Below, one piece after another: positions 8,924-17,420 of a DNA stretch of 64,000 nt. The position numbers and the translations under genes were made by a program. Each line of letters starts with the position of its first letter. Within the stretch, counting starts at the first letter, position 1. A model generated the notes under the pieces. It was not told the origin of the DNA and did no database searches. It saw nothing but the letters and a program-made list of their open reading frames with translations. Origin of the DNA: Acidobacteriota bacterium (GTDB lineage: Bacteria; Acidobacteriota; Vicinamibacteria; Marinacidobacterales; Marinacidobacteraceae); assembly GCA_022820545.1 (NCBI GenBank), contig JAJEFG010000082.1, positions 24,245 through 88,244 of the forward strand. Direction: 5' to 3'.

Positions 8924-9020
8924 TATCGTAAATTTGAAGCTCGAAACATCGCCGGCGTCTATCACGGCGGTACGATGGAATCCATGAGGTCTCAACGTTG
9001 ACCCGCGAGGAACCCGACCT

Positions 9021-12000
9021 GTGGCGCTGAATCCGGTCGTCTACACCGAGAACGTCGTCCGCAGCTTCCTCCGCTACCAGCTCACCGCGTACCCGTTCGC
9101 CGCTCCGCATCTGCATCAGCAGATGCGCGACCTCCTCTCGCTCGACGAGACCCGGCAGTCGCCCCTTCTCCAAGGTCCGTTCGTCAGCCTCTCGCAGCCC
9201 TTCCGGCAGGGCGCGGAAATGGCTGACCTCGTCCGCGAGGGGGTACTCCATCCCCATCTTGCCGACCGGATCCCCGACGGCATCAACCGGCTCTACGCGC
9301 ACCAGGAGCGGGCCATCCGCTCCGTCGTGGAGGGTCGGACGACGCTCGTCTCGACGGGCACCGGTTCCGGCAAGACCGAGTGCTTCCTCTATCCGGTCGT
9401 GAGCCGTTGCTTCGAACTCCGGGACCGGTCAGCGGCGCCCGGAATCAGCGCGGTCATCGTCTATCCCATGAACGCGCTGGCGGAAGACCAGTTGATGCGC
9501 CTGCGCGGCCTGCTCGCCGGGACGGGTGTTCCGTTCGGGCTCTACGTCGGCAAGACGCCCGAATATGAAGCCCAGGTGGCGGGCGTCCGGCTGCCGCCGG
9601 GAGCGTCGCGGGCGGACTACGAAGCCCGGCTGGCGCAGGCGCAGCACGAGGGGAGCGGAGAGACCGTGATTCCGCCGGAGGAAGTCTGCTCGCGCGAGGT
9701 GATGCGCACCGCGGGGCGGCAGCCGCGCATCCTGCTTACGAACATCAAACAGTTGGAGTTGTTGCTGACCCGGCAGCAGGACATCGAGTTGTTCGCGGAC
9801 GCCCGGCTGGATTTCCTTGTCTTCGACGAGGCGCACACCTTCACGGGGGCGCTGGGCGCCGAAACCGCCTGCCTGATTCGGCGGCTGCGCGCATTCGGCC
9901 CTTCCGGGGCCAGCCGCACGACCTGCGTTGCGACCTCGGCCACCATCGTGGACCGCGAGGACCCGGACGCAGCGCGCCGGTTCGCGGCCCGGTTCTTCGG
10001 GGTCGAAGCGGCCGAGGTCACGACCGTCGGCGAGGAAACCGAGGCGGAGGTGTGGGCAGCGCCCCGGTCCGTTCCACCCGTCCCGCGCGGGGACACAGCG
10101 GAGATCCTGGAACGCTGCGTCCAGGCGGTGGAGGACGCGGACGAAGCGGGGGGAGCCGTCCGCGGCGTCTGGCGTTCGCTCACGAGCGGGCATCTGGCCG
10201 GCGGGAACTGGCCGGAGTCCCTGTACGACGCCCTGTCGCGGAACGAACTCGTCTTCCGGCTGGGCGAGGAGCTGGCCGCCCCGAAGGCGCTGGAGGCGCT
10301 GCCCTCCGCCCTGGAGAAACACCTCGGGCGGCCGGTGACCGAAGCGGAGATCCTGGCCTGGCTGACGCTCGGCGCGGCGGCGCGTCGCGACGGGAGGCCC
10401 CTACTCCGGCCGGTCGTCCATGGATTCGTGCGGGGCATCGGCGGAGCGGTGGTGTCCTTCCCGGACGATGCCGACGGCCCGCGGCTCTGGCTTACCGCCG
10501 AAGACGAAGCCGCCAGCGAACCCAGCGGCGCCAACGGTCGCCCCGGCCGGGCGCATTTCCAGGTAACGACCTGCACCACCTGCGGCCAGCACTACTTCCT
10601 CGCGTTCCTGAAGGACTTCGAGTTTCTCGGCAAGACCCCGGGCGGCGGCGAGGCCGGGCCGGACGGGTCGCATTGGCCGCTTCTGGAGCCGGCCCTCGGA
10701 GGGAAACGGGTCGTCCTCTTCGACGCGCTCATCGGTGCGAGCGACGACGCGGAGGACGATGCTCCCGCCCTGGCGCGCACGGCGGCGCTCCATTTCTGCC
10801 GGAGCTGCGGCGCGGCGCACCCGGAACCAGCCGCCCGCTGCCTTGACTGCGGCTCGCTCGCACCGGCCGTCCGGCTCCACGCGGTGCGTCAACGCAAGGA
10901 CCGACCGGGGAAGCTGGTCAGTTGCCTTTCATGCGGCGCCCACGGGCGGACATGGGCCGGTGGTTACCGGGAGCCGGCGCGCCGGGTGCGCGCGGTCAAC
11001 GTCGCCGACGTGCATGTGCTGACCCAGGACATGGTGCACCACGCCGAGCGGCGGCGGTTGCTCGTGTTCTGCGACAACCGGCAGGACGCCGCGTTCCAGG
11101 CCGGATGGATGAAGGACCACGCCCGCCGCTTCCGGTTGCGGGCGCTGATGGCGCAGGGCATTCAGGAGGGGGCCGCCTCGGTCGGCGACCTGGTGGGCTG
11201 GCTCGACGACCGGCTCGAGGACGACGAGGCCCTCTCCCGCGCCCTGATTCCCGAGGTCTGGCAGGTGGCTCGCCGGGAGACCGCCGGCGGGCGCCACGGC
11301 GTGGAACGGCGGAAGTACCTCCGCTTCCAGGTGCTGCGTGAGGTCGCACTGGCCTCGGGGCAGGCGCTCGGACTCGAACCGTGGGGCCGGATGAAGGTGG
11401 AGTACGAGGGACTCGACAGCGCCGCGCCCTGGATCCAGGAACACGCGCACCGGCTCGGCATCTCGGCGGACCGTTTGCGCGAGGGTGTTGCCGGGATCCT
11501 CGACTTCTTCCGCCGGCGGCGCGCGCTCTACGACGCCGAATACGGGATCTTCACGAAGTACTGGGCGGACGGCAGCCCCGAAGTGCAGCAGGGCTACCTG
11601 CCCCACTTTCGCGGTCCGGCCGCCACGAAATTGCAGCGGGAGCCGACGGAAAAGAAGGAACTCCTCATCCAGTGGCTGAGCCGCGGCGGCGACACCACGA
11701 TGCGCCAGCTCGCGGCCAAATGGGGCGTGGTCTCGGAATCCATCGAAGCGTTCCTGACCGGCCTTTTCGGCTTCCTCGTGGAACGCGAGCTGCTGGTCCC
11801 GGTCCGGCTCAAGGGATGGCGTGGGGGCCCGTTGCCCAACATCCACGGCGTGTACCAGGTGAGCGCCGACCGGCTGCGCCTCTTCCCGAACCGGGGCGTG
11901 TACCGGTGTCGAAACTGCCGCCGTACGACCCCCAGAAACCTGCCCGGCGACCGGTGCCCGGCGTGGCGCTGCCGCGGTTCGCTGGAATGGGTCAAGGAGG

Positions 12001-14456
12001 ACGAGGACAACTACGACCTGCAACTGCTCGACGGCGCCTACTCCATGCTGCGCCCCGAAGAGCACACGGCCATGGTGCCGAACCACGAGCGCGAGCGGTT
12101 GGAGAACCTGTTCAGGGGCAGTTCGGACGCGGTGAACTGCCTCGTCTGCACCCCGACGCTGGAACTCGGCATCGACATCGGGCAGCTCGATTCGGTGCTG
12201 ATGCGCAACGTGCCGCCGCTGCCGGCCAACTACTGGCAAAGGGCCGGACGGGCGGGGCGGCGCCACCGGATGGCCGTGGACATCACCTACTGCCGCCCGA
12301 CGTCCCACGACCGCGCCTATTTCGCGGAGCCGCCAAAGATGCTCGCGGGACGGATCGATCCGCCGGCGTTCAACCTGCGGAACGAGGTGATGATCGCGAA
12401 ACACGTCCACGCGTCGGTGATCGGCGGTCTGTTCCGCTATGCGCGTGACCCGGGCCAGACCGATGAGGAGCGGGAGAGGATCGCGGCGGTGCTTGCCGAA
12501 TGCCTGCCGCGGCAGGTCGTCTCGTGGCTCTTCGACGGCGGCGCACTGCGAACCGATCCGTTCGATTTCGGGCCGCTGCGCGCGCTCGTGGCGGACCGTG
12601 CGGAGGAGTTGGCCGCGGATGTGCGGCGCGTGTTCGAGGGTGGCTGGCCGGCTGAGGACGCCGATGTAGTGGCCCCCGAAGCGCTCCGCGCCCATGTCGC
12701 GGGATTCGCTGACGAACTGGAAACCGTCGTCGTGCGACTGCGGCGTCGTCTGGAGTGGGCGATGGAGCAGATCCGCCGGCTCAACAGAGTCCGTGAGCGC
12801 CGCGGCGCGCTCGAACCGGGGGATGACACGCTGTTCCGTCGCTGCGACAGGCTGGTGAAGCGCCTCAGGGGAGAGGGCCGGCGGCGCACCCAGGCGGAGG
12901 GGCACGACGACGTGGGCACCTTCAGCGTGCTGGCCGCGGAGGGTTTCCTGCCCGGTTACGGCCTCGAGGCCGGTTCGGTGGTCGGCTCGGCGGAGATTCC
13001 GTTCTGGCGCACCGGGGCCATGGACTTCGATCTGCCCCGGCCTCCGGCGACCGCCCTCCGCGAGTACGTACCCGGCAACCTGATCTACGCGAACGGCCAC
13101 CGTTTCGTGGCGCGGCGGTTCCGCCGCGAGCCGGGCGAGCAGCAGGCGGAGATGCCGTACTTCCACGTGTCACGGGAGCGTCAGGCGGTGAAGGAGGCTG
13201 TCGGCGGCGAAGCCTCCACCCTCGGGGGAAACACCCTGCGGACGATGGCCGTCTGTGATGCGGACCTCGTTCACCGGTCGCACATCTCTGACGAAGAGGA
13301 GTTCCGCTTCCAGATGGGCGTCGCGATCTACGGTCTGGAGCGCCAGCGGCACAGCGGCGGACGTGCCTTCCTGTGGGGACCGCAGCCGGTACAGATCCGG
13401 CGCGGGGTGAACCTGCGCCTCGTGAACGTGGGCGCCTCGGCAGCACTCGAACGCGGTGGGGAGCTCGGATATCCCATCTGTGCGGTGTGCGGCCAGAGCG
13501 TCTCGCCGCTCTCTTCCGAGCTTCAGCGCGAGCAGTTCGACAAGGACCACGGGGAGCGGTGCGGGCGACCGGCCAAGCCGCTCGGCTTTCACACGGACGT
13601 GGTCGCGGACGCCCTCTCGCTGCCCGACTGCGCAGACGCAACCACGGCGTACAGCGTTCTGGAGGCGCTCCGGCTCGGCGCGGCCCGTGTGCTCGACATG
13701 CACGTCGAGGACTTGCAGGTCCTGGTGGTCGGTCACGTGGAGCGCGATACGCCGGATGCGCTGCTGTGGGACCCCATGCCCGGCGGTTCCGGATTGACGG
13801 GCCGCCTGCTGGATCGGTTCGACGAGGTCGTCGCGATAGCGCGTGAAGTGGTCGCGGACTGCCCCGCCGCCTGCGATTCATCGTGCATCGACTGCCTGCA
13901 GTCGTTCCGGAACGCGTACTACCACCGCTTCCTGCACCGCGAAACCGCCCGCAAGCGACTCGACGACTGGGGCCGGCGCCTCCGGTTCACGCACGACATC
14001 CCGCCGTTGCAACCGGCGGCGGCACCCGGCGAGAACGCCCCGCCGGTCAACGAGGCGGAGACGCGGTTACGTCACCTGCTGCTCGCCGCCGGGTTCGGCG
14101 AAGGAGTGCGGGGCGAACAGATTCGGCTCGACCGCGCGCTGGGCACCACGACCCCCGACGTGATCTACCGTGCTCCCGATGACGATCCGCACGAGGGCGT
14201 TTGCATCTACCTGGACGGCCTGAGCCGGCACCTGCACGGCAACCCGGCGACGGCCGAGAGAGACAGGGATATCCGCACCTGGCTCCGCAACCACGACTAT
14301 GAGGTGATCGAGATCGCCGCCAACCAGCTCACCGACGAGGACGCCATGGTGCGCCACTTCCGGCGGCTGGCCGCGTATCTCGGGCGGCAGGATCTGCGGG
14401 GTCGGGTGCGGAAGGATCGGTCCTGGTTTCACGCTCCTGTGCCCGTAAAGGACTGA
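9021..14456 (+). CDS. Very large DEAH/SF2 helicase with DUF1998 and C-terminal nuclease-like domain (DruE-like)
   Basis: The 1811-aa protein contains STGTGSGKTECF (Lys118), VFDEAHTF (DEAH 269-272), VATSATI and the helicase C motif TPTLELGIDIG...QRAGRAGRR. Several Cys clusters (TTCTTCGQHY, FCRSCG/CLDCGS, YRCRNCRR, YPICAVCGQ) look like zinc ribbons. A DUF1998-type cluster lies at Cys1614, 1618, 1622, 1625. The last ~130 residues, with TTTPDVIY (Asp1713) and CIYLDGLSRHLHGN, resemble Vsr/DUF559-type PD-(D/E)XK nucleases. Size and domains fit DruE, the signature helicase of Druantia, and more distantly the MrfA/YprA family. No DruA-D, DruH or DISARM partners are visible, so the system type is open. 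GTG start with GAGGA at 9007-9011. It diverges from the AAA operon. Confidence 0.75.
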   Translation: MALNPVVYTENVVRSFLRYQLTAYPFAAPHLHQQMRDLLSLDETRQSPLLQGPFVSLSQPFRQGAEMADLVREGVLHPHLADRIPDGINRLYAHQERAIRSVVEGRTTLVSTGTGSGKTECFLYPVVSRCFELRDRSAAPGISAVIVYPMNALAEDQLMRLRGLLAGTGVPFGLYVGKTPEYEAQVAGVRLPPGASRADYEARLAQAQHEGSGETVIPPEEVCSREVMRTAGRQPRILLTNIKQLELLLTRQQDIELFADARLDFLVFDEAHTFTGALGAETACLIRRLRAFGPSGASRTTCVATSATIVDREDPDAARRFAARFFGVEAAEVTTVGEETEAEVWAAPRSVPPVPRGDTAEILERCVQAVEDADEAGGAVRGVWRSLTSGHLAGGNWPESLYDALSRNELVFRLGEELAAPKALEALPSALEKHLGRPVTEAEILAWLTLGAAARRDGRPLLRPVVHGFVRGIGGAVVSFPDDADGPRLWLTAEDEAASEPSGANGRPGRAHFQVTTCTTCGQHYFLAFLKDFEFLGKTPGGGEAGPDGSHWPLLEPALGGKRVVLFDALIGASDDAEDDAPALARTAALHFCRSCGAAHPEPAARCLDCGSLAPAVRLHAVRQRKDRPGKLVSCLSCGAHGRTWAGGYREPARRVRAVNVADVHVLTQDMVHHAERRRLLVFCDNRQDAAFQAGWMKDHARRFRLRALMAQGIQEGAASVGDLVGWLDDRLEDDEALSRALIPEVWQVARRETAGGRHGVERRKYLRFQVLREVALASGQALGLEPWGRMKVEYEGLDSAAPWIQEHAHRLGISADRLREGVAGILDFFRRRRALYDAEYGIFTKYWADGSPEVQQGYLPHFRGPAATKLQREPTEKKELLIQWLSRGGDTTMRQLAAKWGVVSESIEAFLTGLFGFLVERELLVPVRLKGWRGGPLPNIHGVYQVSADRLRLFPNRGVYRCRNCRRTTPRNLPGDRCPAWRCRGSLEWVKEDEDNYDLQLLDGAYSMLRPEEHTAMVPNHERERLENLFRGSSDAVNCLVCTPTLELGIDIGQLDSVLMRNVPPLPANYWQRAGRAGRRHRMAVDITYCRPTSHDRAYFAEPPKMLAGRIDPPAFNLRNEVMIAKHVHASVIGGLFRYARDPGQTDEERERIAAVLAECLPRQVVSWLFDGGALRTDPFDFGPLRALVADRAEELAADVRRVFEGGWPAEDADVVAPEALRAHVAGFADELETVVVRLRRRLEWAMEQIRRLNRVRERRGALEPGDDTLFRRCDRLVKRLRGEGRRRTQAEGHDDVGTFSVLAAEGFLPGYGLEAGSVVGSAEIPFWRTGAMDFDLPRPPATALREYVPGNLIYANGHRFVARRFRREPGEQQAEMPYFHVSRERQAVKEAVGGEASTLGGNTLRTMAVCDADLVHRSHISDEEEFRFQMGVAIYGLERQRHSGGRAFLWGPQPVQIRRGVNLRLVNVGASAALERGGELGYPICAVCGQSVSPLSSELQREQFDKDHGERCGRPAKPLGFHTDVVADALSLPDCADATTAYSVLEALRLGAARVLDMHVEDLQVLVVGHVERDTPDALLWDPMPGGSGLTGRLLDRFDEVVAIAREVVADCPAACDSSCIDCLQSFRNAYYHRFLHRETARKRLDDWGRRLRFTHDIPPLQPAAAPGENAPPVNEAETRLRHLLLAAGFGEGVRGEQIRLDRALGTTTPDVIYRAPDDDPHEGVCIYLDGLSRHLHGNPATAERDRDIRTWLRNHDYEVIEIAANQLTDEDAMVRHFRRLAAYLGRQDLRGRVRKDRSWFHAPVPVKD

Positions 14457-14494
14457 CGGCTCAAATCTTCACTCCTCTACGGGCAAGAGACGAT

Positions 14495-16066
14495 TCATTG
14501 CGCGTTCGGGATCATGGTCAACGTGACCGATCTAAAACCCATTAGCTTCAACCACTCCGCAGTGCTTCGCAGATTGACGGCACTGAAAAACGGCAGCGTC
14601 ACATCATCCTTTCCCGGCTTCGCGATGATTGCGTATGCAATCTCATGCCGCCGTGGCTCAAACGAATCGACCTCCAGGCCGGCATTCGGGAACTTCGCGC
14701 CGGCATTCCGACGGAACTCCACATTGGAAACCATGTTCAGTGCGGACATTTCCCCCTGGGCGAACAGATGGCTTAGCGTGCTCGATCCGCTGTACCGTTT
14801 CACGTGAATGAAGGCCCTTCTGCCCTTGTCGTAGAGGTCGCAGACTTCGATCTGGCTGCGTCCTGAAGCGGCCTTCACCGTTCGGTCGTCCATCAACGTA
14901 AGCTGCCCCGCTTTGGCGGCCCGTTTGTTGTAGCTCCCTTCTGTTTCGTTCTCGCATTGAGGCAGCGGCACAGAGGTCTGACTCATGTTGTCGACGAAGG
15001 TGCGTACCGCGGTAGCGAACTCGGTAGCAATTCGGTGCCATTTACCTTCGTTGAGAACGTACGTCACACCACTTTGTTCAACCTCAGCACAGACGCACCG
15101 ATACACTCTCCACTTGTGCACGTCGGTATCGTGAAATCGGGACTGAACAAAAACACTGTCTGCCTTCAGGTTGTGAAGTAACCGTTCGTCATCTGGCGAG
15201 CGGTAGCGGTCATCGAAGTAACCTTCTAGCTCCAACTCAGAGAAGGACGGTTGTGATTCCTTGTTCGTCCGAAACTTGAATCCACCGATATCGCTCCAGT
15301 CGACTATCTCCGGGGGGGCCAGCCATATTCTCTCCCACGCTTGAGCACGAATCTGGCCAACTAGGAGCTCGTCGAGTTCTCTTACTTTCCCGGAATCACG
15401 TACGTCCGCGAGGTTATCTACCCACCCAAAGTGGTCTCGGTATGCAGTTTTCGTACTTAGATGAAACCATGCATCGATCTTGGTCAGAAGGGTGCGTATG
15501 CTGATGTGCGATGTGAACGTCAGAGCATCACTCCCCGTGACTCTCGTTCCTAGATCTGAATCCAATGGGCTACCGGTCACGGACCGAAGGAAGTCCCGCT
15601 GTACGTTTACATCGAACATACTGAGCGAAGACTCCCGGCTCGCCTGCTCACGCGTGTACATGGAAACTGCCTCAAGTGTTCTTCGGTCCATCGACCGAAT
15701 GCGATCCGCATCGATTCCATTCAACGCAGTTCGAAGGCCAAAGCCTGCCTCGATGGCCTCCGGCTCCAGCATGTGTCGTCCGTGCCCAAAAGTGACTGCG
15801 AACATCTTGCCATTGCGTCGAACGAGCAGGACGGCCGCACTAGACGAACTTCGTAGGCGCAGCGACTTGGGGTCAATCGCATCCTCAAAGAAGTCGAGCC
15901 ACTTTGGGGTAATGGGTTTACTTGGCTTTACGTAGAGGGTCCCTATGGAAACACCGTCCAGTACAATTGGATGTGAACTGTACTTATCCGGCTCCTTTAG
16001 AATCTGATGCGGACCGAGCGCGTGATTGCGTATTGCTACGATCGTGAGAGTCATGGAGGGAGACAT
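14495..16066 (-). CDS. TIGR04141/DUF6119 sporadically distributed protein
   Basis: The 523-aa protein matches my memory of the TIGR04141/DUF6119 family. Distinctive segments are the early LYVKPSKPITPKWLDFF, AAVLLVRRNGKMFAVTFGHG, a central LAPPEIVDW, YVLNEGKWHRI, and a C-terminal IEVCDLYDKGRRAFIHVKRY...SGSSTLSHLFAQG. The FIHVKRY segment preceded by acidic IEVCD recalls the core of a PD-(D/E)XK fold, but that is inference. The family has no settled function and is patchily spread, often beside restriction or defence genes. Base composition is clearly lower in G+C than the chromosomal genes further right, pointing to recent transfer. It converges with the DruE-like helicase with only 38 bp between stops. 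Start at 16066; MTL at 16054 is an alternative. Confidence 0.7.
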   Translation of the reverse strand: MSPSMTLTIVAIRNHALGPHQILKEPDKYSSHPIVLDGVSIGTLYVKPSKPITPKWLDFFEDAIDPKSLRLRSSSSAAVLLVRRNGKMFAVTFGHGRHMLEPEAIEAGFGLRTALNGIDADRIRSMDRRTLEAVSMYTREQASRESSLSMFDVNVQRDFLRSVTGSPLDSDLGTRVTGSDALTFTSHISIRTLLTKIDAWFHLSTKTAYRDHFGWVDNLADVRDSGKVRELDELLVGQIRAQAWERIWLAPPEIVDWSDIGGFKFRTNKESQPSFSELELEGYFDDRYRSPDDERLLHNLKADSVFVQSRFHDTDVHKWRVYRCVCAEVEQSGVTYVLNEGKWHRIATEFATAVRTFVDNMSQTSVPLPQCENETEGSYNKRAAKAGQLTLMDDRTVKAASGRSQIEVCDLYDKGRRAFIHVKRYSGSSTLSHLFAQGEMSALNMVSNVEFRRNAGAKFPNAGLEVDSFEPRRHEIAYAIIAKPGKDDVTLPFFSAVNLRSTAEWLKLMGFRSVTLTMIPNAQ

Positions 16067-16365
16067 GTCAAGATTGTTCCTTGTGATGGGACAAGACGCA
16101 TGGTACTGATGGTGATCGAGAGGGCTTTCATTCCGTCAGTATCGTCGCTGCCATGAGCAACGAGGCTGTCCGATTCCCACAACAAGTGACTGTGCTCAAA
16201 CCCGAGGAAGGTGGGAAGGGTTGTTCGGACCATGAGTTACGATTCGCGCGGGCGGCCCACAGGGGTCGCCCGTTTCTCACTATAGACAAAACGGCAAACT
16301 GGCCCACGAGGTCCGATCCAGTCGCCTCCTAATTCACCGAACGAAGGTACTTCTGGGGGAGAAAA
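16067..16365. other. 299-bp gap with a rightward intrinsic-terminator-like hairpin
   Basis: Both flanking genes run leftward. I see no convincing gene. A 60-codon leftward frame (16233-16051) overlaps the start of the TIGR04141 gene but has no support. The terminator-like hairpin at 16250-16276 points rightward, so an untranslated rightward transcript (small RNA or antisense) is possible. Confidence 0.5.
16250..16276 (+). terminator. Rho-independent terminator-like hairpin, orphan
   Basis: GGGCGGCCC (16250-16258) pairs with GGGTCGCCC (16263-16271) through eight Watson-Crick pairs and one G-T pair around a four-base loop, followed by GTTTCTC. The T-rich tail lies on the + strand side, yet no + strand gene ends here. 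Confidence 0.5.
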
Positions 16366-17109
16366 CTACTTGCTCCGCAGTTGTTGCTCGTTGAGGGCTG
16401 CTGAGAGCTCTTTCCAAAAGGAAATCACGGCGTCACACCACGCGGAGAGATCGCGCTCACAAACATAGAGATCCTCCCCTGTAAGCGGCGCAAGGTGCGA
16501 GGAGGCCAGAATCCCGGCGCGCTCAAAATTCGCAGCGTCAAGCGGACCCTCTCGGTCCTGCGCGAGGACCGGATGCTCGAACAGGTCAGGCCGTATTTTG
16601 GCCAGCTCGCCAGCAGACGGCCCGGCTCCGTGCTTGATCGTGTTCGCCGCTAACCTGAGTTCACTAACCTTGCTGGTGCACTCAGCACCGTAGGGGTCGA
16701 CCCCGTACCTTTTCAGGCGATTCTCGAACTGCGAACGGCGCCGCGGTCCTGTTGGAGCCCGGGGCAGATCCCGATCAAGAAAGAACTGCTGCTGCTGCTC
16801 GAAGAGATGGTGGAGCCCCACAGCAAGGAGGTTCAACACCCCCTGCCTTACCACGGAAATCGTTTCGTAGTACTCAGCGCCATGCTCGGTTGCCCAATCG
16901 GCTAGGTGAGCCATATCAAAAGCACTGTCGGGGTCCGCCGGCATTGAGACGAGGCGCTCGTACTCCGCCTCGGCGGCGGCCCGCGCTTCCTCTTCGATGC
17001 CGCTGAACGCCGGGATTACTCTGTTTAGTGCGGCGGTTCGGAATCTCTCGATTGCTTGAACGTGAAACTCGCGGAAGTAGTTTGCCCAGAATCCGGCATT
17101 CGCCATCAT
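16366..17109 (-). CDS. Unknown protein of the defence island, largely helical
   Basis: A 247-aa protein I do not recognise. It appears mostly alpha-helical, with an N-terminal helical stretch (VQAIERFRTAALNRVIPAFS), a middle helix containing LHHLFEQQQQFF, and the segment LRLAANTIKHGAGPSAGEL. The N-x-x-KHG pattern recalls motifs seen in several HEPN-like and other defence-associated helical families, but the spacing does not match the canonical RX4-6H motif, so no RNase activity is claimed. It precedes the TIGR04141 gene on the same strand, 299 bp away, and shares its A+T-enriched composition. Two adjacent ATG codons start the frame; no strong ribosome site is present. Confidence 0.55.
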   Translation of the reverse strand: MMANAGFWANYFREFHVQAIERFRTAALNRVIPAFSGIEEEARAAAEAEYERLVSMPADPDSAFDMAHLADWATEHGAEYYETISVVRQGVLNLLAVGLHHLFEQQQQFFLDRDLPRAPTGPRRRSQFENRLKRYGVDPYGAECTSKVSELRLAANTIKHGAGPSAGELAKIRPDLFEHPVLAQDREGPLDAANFERAGILASSHLAPLTGEDLYVCERDLSAWCDAVISFWKELSAALNEQQLRSK

Positions 17110-17420
17110 GGCGTCAGCTTAGGCGCTCGTAGATTGTTCCGTTCAAGATCGGGCTCCCACACGAACGGCTTACCCATGCACTTGGCGTCGGAGCTCGCTC
17201 TCGATTTGGCCAACCGAGCACGGTATACGAGTGACATGGGACCTGAAACGGTCGACTTACGCGAACGAGCGAGGCGTTCCGCGAACTTGTGGATGCGAAG
17301 GGACGTCCACTACGCGAACCACAAGAACCCTCGTAACTGCCGGATTCAGCGTTCGTCGACTGGCACCGCCGGGAGGTCTTCCGGGGCGAACCCCGGACCT
17401 CCTGATCGACCTGGCCGCGC
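17110..17420. other. 311-bp gap at the right edge of the island
   Basis: No gene, terminator or attachment site that I can support. The ten-base string AGATTGTTCC at 17131-17140 also occurs at 16071-16080, in each case shortly upstream of a leftward island gene, which might be a shared promoter element or chance. The gap separates A+T-richer island genes from the chromosomal run that begins with the M20 amidohydrolase. Confidence 0.4.

Noticed and set aside
9021..14456. DISARM assignment (DrmA/DrmB) of the helicase
   Set aside because: DISARM splits helicase and DUF1998 into two genes and has a methyltransferase and a PLD protein; none is present here.
16051..16233. 60-codon leftward frame overlapping the start of the TIGR04141 gene
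   Set aside because: No ribosome site, no homology recognised, and it overlaps the start of a gene with clear family features.
16366..17109. HEPN RNase assignment of the 247-aa protein
   Set aside because: The R...H spacing in LRLAANTIKHG is seven residues, outside the RX4-6H motif; only a loose resemblance remains.
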